Shown here piece after piece: positions 19,353 through 25,154 of a DNA stretch of 32,022 nt. The position numbers and the translations under genes are program-made. Below the pieces are notes generated by a model. That model was not told the origin of the DNA and did not search any database. It was given only the letters and a program-made list of their open reading frames with translations. Source of the DNA: Pseudomonadota bacterium (GTDB taxonomy: Bacteria; Pseudomonadota; Gammaproteobacteria; Burkholderiales; Burkholderiaceae_C); NCBI GenBank assembly GCA_021830925.1, contig JAKBNS010000207.1:1-32022 (forward strand), read 5' to 3'. Every line of letters starts with the position of its first letter. Within the stretch, counting starts at the first letter, position 1.

Positions 19353-19386
19353 AGCGCGTTTCTCGCGCTGGTTATTTAACCAGCGC
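19353..19386. other. Two overlapping palindromes upstream of the dcw promoter
   Basis: AGCGCG/CGCGCT (19353-19369, 5-base loop) overlaps GCGCTGGTTA/TAACCAGCGC (19365-19386, 2-base centre). The second is a perfect 22-bp palindrome. They share bases 19365-19369, so only one can form at a time. It lies 38 bp upstream of the -35 and could be an operator. The remainder of 19387-19475 shows no gene. Confidence 0.5.
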
Positions 19387-19475
19387 CATGGAAAAAAAGT
19401 CCCTTGAAATCAGCACTTGAAGATCAGGCTGAAAGTAACGGTTTGACATGACGCCGGCGCGCCGCGCGCGCCCCA

Positions 19476-19511
19476 AGCGAAAACGGGCGCCTGGACTCAT
19501 CCAGCGCGCCC
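19476..19511 (-). terminator. Rho-independent terminator of rnpB
   Basis: On the minus strand, GGGCGC and CTGGA pair with TCCAG and GCGCCC (one bulged base, loop TGAG), followed by GTTTTCGCTT. It lies about 25 bases past the mature RNase P 3' end. Confidence 0.85.
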
Positions 19512-19534
19512 GCCAAAGTCTTCGGGGAATATGG

Positions 19535-19870
19535 GGCAAAGCAGGCCTATAGGCCGGATTCTGTGCATCGGTTACCCGATGTGGCAGTCATTCCTCTGGG
19601 CCGCCCGTTACCGGATCGGCTCGGTGCCACCTACCCGCAGGCTCGCGCGGGCCGCGCTCCCGGCGCCTTGCGGCGCCCTCGCCTGCCTATTTGGTGTTGC
19701 TCCGGGTGGAGGTTGCCGCGTTTCACGTCCGCGCGGCTCGCGCCGCGCATACTCGTCTCTGTGGCCCTGTTCGTCGCGTCGCCGCGCACGGCCGTTAGCC
19801 GTCACCCTGCCCTGTGGAGTCCGGACCTTCCTCGCCGCTCGCGCGGCGCGACTGCCCAGCCTGCTTCGCC
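19535..19870 (-). ncRNA. rnpB: RNase P RNA, bacterial type A
   Basis: The catalytic RNA that removes 5' leaders from tRNA precursors. The first and last strands pair as helix P1 (GAAGCAGGC with GCCTGCTTT, plus-strand 19859-19867 and 19538-19546). Universally conserved blocks are present: GAGGAAGGTCCGGACTCCAC and AGGGCAGGGTG near the 5' end, CCACAGAGACGAG, GTGAAACGCGGCAACCTCCA, CACCAAATAGG in the middle, and ACAGAATCCGGCCTATAG near the 3' end. Length of about 335 bases suits the type A form of Betaproteobacteria. The end points are inferred from P1 and may be off by a few bases. A terminator follows, and the two-armed element begins about 30 bases upstream. Confidence 0.97.
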
Positions 19871-19877
19871 GCCGCGG

Positions 19878-19906
19878 ATTATGCCTGTTGTCCCGCTGCC
19901 TAACAG
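19878..19906 (-). promoter_or_regulatory. Probable rnpB promoter, -35 lies in the mobile element
   Basis: Minus-strand CATAAT (19878-19883) is a 5-of-6 match to the -10, about 8 bases from the RNase P 5' end. At 17 bp spacing the -35 position is CTGTTA (19901-19906), a 3-of-6 match formed by the outermost six bases of the element's terminal repeat. Confidence 0.6.
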
Positions 19907-20173
19907 GCTGTTGAAGTACCGGAGGGGGCCGCGCGCAGGCGCTGCGGGATGAGCTGCAAGGCGCCCAAGCCAAGGCCAGGCTGGACGCCTGGCCTGCTTG
20001 GGCAACGCCGCAGATCGCCCGCAGCGCCTGCGCCCGAAGGGTTGGCGCAGAATCGGGCGCTGGCCGCACCCCGGATCTTGCGCGGGCGCCCAGCCCGCGC
20101 TGCGATCCGGCGCACGCCCATCATCCCGATTCTGCGCCAACGCGACCCCCTCCGGTATTTCAACAGCCTGTTA
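19901..20173. mobile_element. 273-bp non-coding two-armed inverted-repeat element (MITE-like)
   Basis: Terminal inverted repeats of 28 bp (19901-19928 and 20146-20173, 27 of 28 matching) enclose two self-complementary arms. Arm 1 (19933-20033) is closed by a perfect 16-bp stem and nests GCCCAAGC/GCTTGGGC and GGCCAGG/CCTGGCC. Arm 2 (20041-20141) is closed by a perfect 17-bp stem and nests CCGGATC/GATCCGG and GCGCGGGC/GCCCGCGC. Both arms are exactly 101 bp, with 4, 7 and 4 unpaired bases at the junction. There is no gene inside. The ends start and finish with TA, which might be a target-site duplication. A terminal repeat of another copy is at 1-28. Which transposase would act on it is unknown. 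Confidence 0.8.
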
Positions 20174-20530
20174 GTCGTCGATGGCCGCCAGAACCGCGAT
20201 GCGCAGTTCCTGCGGGTCGCGCGAGCGCAGACCGCGACGCATGCCGGAGATCCGGTGCCCCTTGCGCGTGCCCTGGGATTCCACGTAGATCACGTCGCCA
20301 TCGCGCAGCGAGGGCTCGACCGTGACCAACGTGGCCTTGCCGTTGGCGGACAGCTTGACCCGGGCCCGCAGGGGCTGGCGCTCCGATGGGTTCCTGAAGG
20401 CCGCCAGATGGGGGTGCGGCTCGTCGCCGCGCTCGCCGAAATCGGCGGCAAGACCGTCGTGCGCCCACGCGGTAGCCTCCGCGTTGTCCCGCGCTCTGCC
20501 GTCCTTCGCATCCTGCGTCTCGCTTTCCAT
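20171..20530 (-). CDS. Small paralogue A of unknown function
   Basis: A 119-residue acidic-to-basic protein with no family I recognise. The first 50 residues are polar and probably unstructured. From about 54 on (LRARVKLSANGKATLVTVEP) it looks beta-rich. The block LRDGDVIYVES, HRISGMRRGLRSRD and ELRI closely matches the protein at 21631-22002, so the two are paralogues. No signal peptide or membrane segment is seen, so it is probably cytoplasmic. The start at 20530 has GGGGG about 7 bases upstream and lies after a shared bipartite motif. Its TAA stop is made of the last three bases of the neighbouring element. It may have been shortened or extended by that insertion. Confidence 0.75.
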   Translation of the reverse strand: MESETQDAKDGRARDNAEATAWAHDGLAADFGERGDEPHPHLAAFRNPSERQPLRARVKLSANGKATLVTVEPSLRDGDVIYVESQGTRKGHRISGMRRGLRSRDPQELRIAVLAAIDD

Positions 20531-20570
20531 CTTGATGCCCCCGGACCCTGTGGCAAGGGCCCATGGCGAC

Positions 20571-20657
20571 GATCCTAGGTAGGCGGGTCGCGGTATGCGC
20601 CCAACTATTTCACGGCAAAGAGGCTGGGAAATGGTGCAACCTGCAAATATTTCACGG
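20571..20657 (-). promoter_or_regulatory. Bipartite promoter-like motif with a doubled upstream box
   Basis: On the minus strand CCTAGGATC (20571-20579) lies 22 bases downstream of CCGTGAAATAGTTG (20602-20615). A second box, CCGTGAAATATTTG (20644-20657), lies exactly 42 bp further upstream, four helical turns. The same pair of motifs with the same 22-base gap precedes the paralogue at 21631-22002. It may be an alternative-sigma promoter or an activator site plus a -10. The hydrolase on the other strand starts 86 bases away and could share it. Confidence 0.65.
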
Positions 20658-20742
20658 ATACACGGGGTTTCGCCAAGATGCGGCGGCAGGACCTGCGCCG
20701 TGCCATGCCCTAAGCTTCGCCTTCGACCCTTCCGAAGCCGCC

Positions 20743-21591
20743 ATGCCCATTCCCGCCGAGCTCCAGACACGCGAACAATTCACGGCCGCCTACGACAACC
20801 TCGCGATCATCGCCGACGCCGCCGAGGTGGCGGCGCAACTGCGCGAGCGCAGCCGGGCCTTCCACGCGGCGCACGCCTGCGTGACCGATATCCCCTACGG
20901 AGCTGGGCCGCGCCAGGTCTACGACTGGTATCCCGCGCAGGGGGACGGCACGGCCGCCCCGGTGCTGGTGTTCATTCATGGGGGCTACTGGCAGGCGCGA
21001 GACAAGCGCGACTTCAGTTGCGTGGCGTCGGGGCCGCTGGCCGCGGGCTTTCATGTGGTGATGGCCGAGTACACCCTGGCACCTGGGGCGAAGGTGCCGG
21101 ACATGGTGGGCGAGATCGGCATGCTGCTCGATGCCTTGCGGGTCCACCCGGTGCTGGGCGCTCGCGCGGGGAGCTTCCCGCGCATCGTGCTGAGCGGGCA
21201 CTCGGCGGGAGGGCACCTGGCGGCGATGCATCGGGCCCATGCCGCCGTGGCCGGCGTGCTGGCGATCAGCGGGCTGTTCGACCTGGAGCCGATCCGGCGT
21301 GGGGCGCTCAACGACGCACTGGGCCTGCGCGAGCACGACGTGGCGGTCTGCAGCCCGCAGGCTCGTATCGGTCGCGGAGTGCCGACCGTGGTTGCGGTGG
21401 GGGGCGCGGAGTTGTCCGAATTGCAGCGCCAGAGCCGGGAATACCAGGCCGGCCTGCGCGACGCGGGCGAGTCCTCGCGGCTGCAGGAAATCCCGGGTGC
21501 GAACCACCTGAGCATCCTGGCGGAGCTCGAGGGGCGCGAAGGCGTCTTGCTGGCGGCGGCGCTGGCGCTGATCGAGCAGACCCGGCGCTGA
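20743..21591 (+). CDS. Alpha/beta hydrolase, arylformamidase-like
   Basis: A 282-residue cytoplasmic alpha/beta hydrolase. It shows the oxyanion motif HGGYWQ (about residue 82), the nucleophile elbow GHSAGGH (about 151-157) and a late acid/His segment ending PGANHLSIL. HGGYW is typical of kynurenine formamidase-type esterases, which cleave N-formylkynurenine, but no other kynurenine-pathway gene is here and the true substrate is unknown. The ATG at 20743 (MPIPAELQTREQF) is preferred. The frame is open to 20563, but that extension runs through the regulatory motifs and has no recognisable sequence. It is flanked on both sides by the two small paralogues, reading divergently from one and towards the other. 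Confidence 0.85.
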   Translation: MPIPAELQTREQFTAAYDNLAIIADAAEVAAQLRERSRAFHAAHACVTDIPYGAGPRQVYDWYPAQGDGTAAPVLVFIHGGYWQARDKRDFSCVASGPLAAGFHVVMAEYTLAPGAKVPDMVGEIGMLLDALRVHPVLGARAGSFPRIVLSGHSAGGHLAAMHRAHAAVAGVLAISGLFDLEPIRRGALNDALGLREHDVAVCSPQARIGRGVPTVVAVGGAELSELQRQSREYQAGLRDAGESSRLQEIPGANHLSILAELEGREGVLLAAALALIEQTRR

Positions 21592-21608
21592 GTCAGCGCG
21601 TGCGCCGG
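21582..21608. terminator. Hairpin between convergent genes, weak terminator candidate
   Basis: It overlaps the hydrolase stop. CCGGCGC (21582-21588) can pair with GCGCCGG (21602-21608), or GCGCTGA with TCAGCGC (21585-21599). No T-run follows on either strand. Confidence 0.3.
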
Positions 21609-21630
21609 GTGGGGGCCTCGGGCGTGGGAC

Positions 21631-22002
21631 TCAGGACGCGAGCTCCTCGCGTTGTTCCAGTTCCTCGAGCTCACCGATGCGCAGCTCCGCGTTGTCGCGT
21701 GCGCGCGCTCCGCGCCTCAGGTTGCGGATCCGGTGCGGGCGGCGCTGACCGGCCGTGGCCACGTAGACCACGTCGCCATCGCGCAGCGTGGCCTCGGTGG
21801 TCGTGATGGTCGCGCCGCTGCCGTCGAGCAGCCGGACCTTGGCGTCGATGGCCTGTTTGTCGTCGTGGCTCAGGTAGACGTTGCAGTAGACGGGATGGGC
21901 GGTTCCGCGCGCATTGAAGTCCAGGCCCGCCGTGGTGTGCATCGGCACGCCTCGCGCCTGCGCCGCGCCGTCCTCCGTGCCTTCCCAATCGATGAGTCTC
22001 AT
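21631..22002 (-). CDS. Small paralogue B of unknown function
   Basis: A 123-residue protein related to the product of 20171-20530. The shared core is LRDGDVVYVATAG, HRIRNLRRGARARD and AELRI, preceded by a beta-type stretch (DAKVRLLDGSGATITTTEAT). It differs at the N-terminus (MRLIDWEGTEDGAAQARG, then a segment with HPVYCNVYLSHDD) and ends in a Glu-rich tail (ELEELEQREELAS). No signal peptide or membrane segment. I know no family for it. The ATG at 22002 has GGAGG about 6 bases upstream, and the bipartite motif also found before paralogue A lies 29 bases upstream. Similar promoters suggest co-regulation with paralogue A. Confidence 0.78.
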   Translation of the reverse strand: MRLIDWEGTEDGAAQARGVPMHTTAGLDFNARGTAHPVYCNVYLSHDDKQAIDAKVRLLDGSGATITTTEATLRDGDVVYVATAGQRRPHRIRNLRRGARARDNAELRIGELEELEQREELAS

Positions 22003-22031
22003 GCATGCCTCCGTGGCCAGCCGTGTGCCCA

Positions 22032-22075
22032 GATCCTAGGCGCGGCCGCGCCGCAAGGCCTGCAACTATTTCACG
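22032..22075 (-). promoter_or_regulatory. Bipartite promoter-like motif of paralogue B
   Basis: Minus-strand CCTAGGATC (22032-22040) and CGTGAAATAGTTG (22063-22075) are separated by 22 bases, as before paralogue A. The 22-base spacers are unrelated in sequence (GC-rich here), so the two boxes and their spacing are what is conserved. Only one upstream box is present here. Confidence 0.65.
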
Positions 22076-22423
22076 AAAAGCAGATGTTTGGCTCCGGGGG
22101 GAGGTGACGCCGGCCGGCCCGCGCGGCCGACGAGAGCGCTATTGCGGCCTCCGGCGCCGGGCCCTGCGAGACCGTGGCGTGCCCCTTCGGGGGCCGGGCA
22201 GGCACCTCGTGGCAGTGAATCAGTCCCGGGCGATGATCATGAACGACGACGTTCAGGCGGGCGACGAACGGGAGCCTGGACATATCGGCAACGAAGCTGC
22301 GGCCAAGATCGAATTCGGGCCGAATATGCTGGCCCGGCTCGCCACGGTCATTCTGCGCCGACAATGCGAAGCTGGACTTCATTGAGCGCGTCGAATGGGG
22401 GATTTCGCAGAATCGGGGCATGC
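22076..22423. other. Gap without a supportable gene
   Basis: Between the motif of paralogue B and the terminator of the KGG gene. Open frames occur on both strands, including a 50-codon plus-strand frame at 22233-22385 starting MIMNDDVQAG, but none has a ribosome-binding site or recognisable content. The 22233 frame could be a gene remnant. Confidence 0.5.
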
Positions 22424-22455
22424 GGAAGAAAAGGGGCTTGCCTGCGACAAGCCCC
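22424..22455 (-). terminator. Rho-independent terminator of the KGG-repeat gene
   Basis: Minus-strand GGGGCTTG pairs perfectly with CAAGCCCC (loop TCGCAGG, 22433-22455) and is followed by TTTTCTT. It lies 46 bases after the stop. A second GC-rich hairpin (about 22457-22475) lies between. Confidence 0.9.
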
Positions 22456-22500
22456 GCCCCCGGCTGCCGCCGGGGCGGCCGGGAAAGTCGGCGCGGCACG

Positions 22501-22872
22501 TCAGTGCTGGCCGCCTTTATGCCCGGTTTCGGCCGCGCGCGCGGGGTCGTTCCTGACGTTGCCGCTGGACACCTGGCCGCCCTTGTGGCCGGCCACGGCC
22601 GCGCGGGCGGGGTCGTTCTTGAAATTCCCGCCGGAGACCTGGCCGCCCTTGTGGCCGGCTTCGGCCGCGCGCTCGGGGTCGTTCTTGAAGTTCCCGCCGG
22701 ACACCTGGCCGCCCTTGTGGCCGGCCTCGGCCGCGCGGGCGGGATCGTTCTTGAAGTTGCCGCCGGACGCCTGACCGCCCTTGGAGGCGATCTGGCGCTG
22801 CTGCTCCTCGCTCATCGAGGCAAAGCCTCGCTTGGATGTCTCGTGGTTGCCGTGCTGGTTATGCTCTGCCAT
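22501..22872 (-). CDS. KGG-repeat stress protein (GsiB/Con-10-like)
   Basis: A 123-residue, very hydrophilic protein. After a 33-residue lead (MAEHNQHGNHETSKRGFASM) it consists of four 22-residue repeats of the form GGQxSGGNFKNDPxRAAExGHK, ending in GGQH. Such KGG (stress-induced) repeats occur in B. subtilis GsiB and fungal Con-10. They are Gly-rich, largely disordered and linked to desiccation and general stress. No signal peptide, so probably cytoplasmic. The ATG at 22872 follows AAGGAG by 7 bases, although the frame stays open upstream to 23223. The repeats are also nearly identical as DNA (66-bp period), which points to recent duplication. A strong terminator follows. Confidence 0.93.
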   Translation of the reverse strand: MAEHNQHGNHETSKRGFASMSEEQQRQIASKGGQASGGNFKNDPARAAEAGHKGGQVSGGNFKNDPERAAEAGHKGGQVSGGNFKNDPARAAVAGHKGGQVSSGNVRNDPARAAETGHKGGQH

Positions 22873-23213
22873 TTTCCGCTCCTTGAATCGAGGTCGCCGA
22901 TGAAGTTTTGTGCGGGTCGACAGATTCCGCTGCTCCGCGCGTGTTCCTTCGAATATCGCGTGGTGCTGGGAATTGTCGATTCGCGGCTTCAGTTTATCGA
23001 GAAATCGATAATGACGACTGAATTCCAGGAGTTCCTTGAATTCGGAAATGGATATATTTTTTGTGGGATTTTTGAATGATTTCCGGGCGCGAGTAAAGCG
23101 CGCGCGAATTCCTGCACAGCGCGCACCCGATCCCCCCGCGGAAAAGTCGGAAGTCGGTGGGTTGAGCGGATCGAGCCGTGACAGGCCCTTCGCATCGACC
23201 TTCTCCGACGCAA
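22873..23213. other. AT-rich upstream region of the KGG gene, no gene seen
   Basis: About 340 bases, much richer in A and T than the surroundings at 22984-23090. It contains the palindrome TATCGA/TCGATA (22995-23010, 4-base spacer) and two GAATTC sites flanking GGAACT-like sequence. It probably holds the stress promoter of the KGG gene, but I cannot place -35 and -10 with confidence. Confidence 0.5.
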
Positions 23214-23238
23214 GGCAGCCCACCTTGCGTGGGCTGCC
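23214..23238 (-). terminator. Hairpin after the His-rich protein gene
   Basis: A perfect 10-bp stem (GGCAGCCCAC with GTGGGCTGCC, loop CTTGC or its complement) begins 12 bases after the stop at 23251. Only TT follows on the minus strand, so it is a moderate terminator candidate. Confidence 0.55.
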
Positions 23239-23250
23239 CGGACGGATCGC

Positions 23251-23565
23251 TTACTTGCTGCCCGAAGACGACTTGGAGCTCTTGTCGCTCAGCGCCTTCT
23301 TGGTGGCGTGGTAGCCATGCTCCACGCCGTGCGCGACGTCCTTGCCGACGGTCTTGCCGGCATGCCAAACGCCGTGGCCCGCCTCGGAGCCGGCGTGCAC
23401 GACCGCGTGGCCCGCATGGGAGGCGTCGTTCTTCAGGTCGTGCCCGTATTGGGACACGGTCATGGCCTGTGCGCCGGCGCACAGGCTCGCGGCGGCCACG
23501 GCCGCGCCGGCCAGGCGCAGCCCGGATTTCAGCAGGGAAGACGGATTCTGGCGATCTTGGGTCAT
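23251..23565 (-). CDS. Exported small His-rich protein, function unknown
   Basis: A 104-residue protein with a likely Sec signal peptide: basic LLKSGLRLAG, then hydrophobic AAVAAASLCA and AGAQA-type cleavage near residue 34. The mature part (about 70 residues) repeats short helical units with His and Gly at regular places (HAGHAVVHAG, EAGHGVWHAG, DVAHGVEHGYHATKKAL) and ends in a Ser/Lys tail (SDKSSKSSSGSK). The spacing gives a His-lined amphipathic helix that could bind metal or lie on a membrane, but that is inference. The ATG at 23565 has GGAG about 9 bases upstream. No known family recognised. It lies between a KGG stress gene and a diguanylate cyclase on the same strand. Confidence 0.8.
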   Translation of the reverse strand: MTQDRQNPSSLLKSGLRLAGAAVAAASLCAGAQAMTVSQYGHDLKNDASHAGHAVVHAGSEAGHGVWHAGKTVGKDVAHGVEHGYHATKKALSDKSSKSSSGSK

Positions 23566-23672
23566 CGATGGATTCTCCGGATGAAGCGGGCCGCGGCCCG
23601 CGTGCGTATCCCCCGTAGCGCGTGCGAAATCCCGTGGAAGTGTCCGCGGATGAGCACGTCGTCGATGCATTG

Positions 23673-24902
23673 TTATGGGGACATTATGCCAGCCGCGGCC
23701 CCCGCCACGGACTCCTGAGGCGGTCGGGCCGGTTCGCCCACTTCTACCCTGGATGGTCCGGCCTGCGCGCGCGCGGGCCACCAGCCGGCACGGCCGTGCG
23801 CTTTGTGCTTCTTCCCGTGGTACATCGCCGCGTCGGCATGGCGCAGCAGCGTGTCCGCTTCGGTTCCGTCCAGCGGATAACGGGCCACGCCGATGGTCAT
23901 GCCCACGCGAGCTGTCGTGCCGGCGAGCTCGAATTCGCTCTGCACGGCGCGGTGCAGACGCTCGACCACGGCGTCGAGCTGGGTCACGGCGTGTTGGGGG
24001 TCGAGGTCCTCGACCAGCAGCACGAATTCGTCGCCGCCCAGCCGGGCGATCAGTTCGCTCGAGCGCAACTCGTCGCGCCAGCGCGTGGCGAGCTGGCGCA
24101 GCAGGGCGTCGCCCGCGGCATGGCCCAGCGAGTCGTTGACGGGTTTGAAGTCATCCAGGTCGATGTAGCCCAGTGCCACTTCGGTACCGTGGCGTCGGGC
24201 GCGCGCGAGGGCTTGCTGCAGGCGGACTTCGAGGTCCAGGCGATTGCCCAGCCCGGTCAGGGGGTCGCGAGACAACTGTGCCGAGGCCCGTGCGCGATGC
24301 AGCGCGATGAGCTGAAACTGCGCGTGGGTCCTGCGCGTGGCGTGCAGGAGAAAGGCGATATACAGGAGGTAGAGCACCCCCATCTCACGCGGCAGCGTCT
24401 GCCCGGACAGCAAGAGGTGCCAGGTCGCCGCGGTCACGGTGGGCATCACGAACAGCAAGGCGGACGCGGAATCGGCGGAGTAGATGGCCATGCCGCCTCC
24501 GCACACCGCGCAGGCGATGAGGGCGACCGCCAATGCGTGCATGGGGTCGGCTGGAAACAGCAAAGCCGGGAGAATGGCCCACCCGAGCCCGACCGAGAAC
24601 ACGCTGAGGCGGACCCGGAGAAGCCAGCGCGAGGGTGCTCGCGCCACGGTGCCTTCGGTGCGCGCACGCAGCCAGGTCCCGAGGCGCACGAGGTATAACG
24701 CGCAATAGACGGCGAGCCAGGCTTCCAGCGCACGAGACGATTCGACTCCGCGAAGGACCCATGCGCAAGCCGTCGCCGAAACCACGCCCACCACGAAATT
24801 GATGGGCACTCCTCGCAGCAGCAACTGCACCTGGTCCGTGGCGGCGTCCTCCGCGATGGCCCGGGACGGAAGGTCCCGCTCATGGGATGGGCGAACGCTC
24901 AC
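23673..24902 (-). CDS. Membrane-bound diguanylate cyclase (GGDEF)
   Basis: A 409-residue protein. The N-terminal half (about 30-205) has around six hydrophobic segments and probably forms a membrane sensor of the MASE type. The GGDEF domain (about 210-375) makes cyclic di-GMP from two GTP: DPLTGLGNRLDLE, YIDLDDFKPVNDSLGH, and the active-site motif GGDEF near residue 288. The inhibitory site, normally RxxD just upstream, reads RSSE here, so product inhibition may be weak. A Pro/Ala/Gly-rich tail of about 30 residues follows. The start is GTG at 24902, the only early start in frame. The 107 bases downstream of its stop hold the promoter region of the His-rich gene. Confidence 0.93.
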   Translation of the reverse strand: MSVRPSHERDLPSRAIAEDAATDQVQLLLRGVPINFVVGVVSATACAWVLRGVESSRALEAWLAVYCALYLVRLGTWLRARTEGTVARAPSRWLLRVRLSVFSVGLGWAILPALLFPADPMHALAVALIACAVCGGGMAIYSADSASALLFVMPTVTAATWHLLLSGQTLPREMGVLYLLYIAFLLHATRRTHAQFQLIALHRARASAQLSRDPLTGLGNRLDLEVRLQQALARARRHGTEVALGYIDLDDFKPVNDSLGHAAGDALLRQLATRWRDELRSSELIARLGGDEFVLLVEDLDPQHAVTQLDAVVERLHRAVQSEFELAGTTARVGMTIGVARYPLDGTEADTLLRHADAAMYHGKKHKAHGRAGWWPARAQAGPSRVEVGEPARPPQESVAGAAAGIMSP

Positions 24903-24982
24903 GGCGTGCCCCGCCCCTGCTTGCGCTGCACAGGTACTCTCATCTCGTTTCCCCCGCTGAACACTGCGTGTGCCCGGATGGC

Positions 24983-25013
24983 GCCGATGGGCTCCGGCTC
25001 GGCGCCCATCGGC
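24983..25013. terminator. Hairpin between pagP and the diguanylate cyclase
   Basis: A perfect 10-bp stem (GCCGATGGGC with GCCCATCGGC, 11-base loop) lies 142 bases after the pagP stop. No T-run follows on the minus strand. The rest of 24903-25154 shows no gene. Confidence 0.35.
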
Positions 25014-25154
25014 ATTCTGGTTCGCAGTTTAGGGGCGAGGGTCGCTGTGAGCCGTGAAACATTGCACAGCCGGGAGCCTCTTGATCAGCCTCTCCCGAGG
25101 GTGAATCAGAGCGCTGCGCGAATTTCGGGGCGATTTGTTCCGATTGCGGCGAGT

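Noticed and set aside
20563-20742. Extended N-terminus of the hydrolase
   Set aside because: It would be translated through the conserved regulatory boxes and has no signal peptide or family similarity. The family-like sequence begins after the ATG at 20743.
22233-22385. A 50-codon plus-strand frame starting MIMNDDVQAG
   Set aside because: No ribosome-binding site, no known similarity, and several frames are open here by chance.
25052-25064. CCGTGAAACATTG, resembling the box upstream of the two paralogues
   Set aside because: It differs within the core, lies in the opposite orientation to the nearby genes, and no CCTAGGATC follows at 22 bases.
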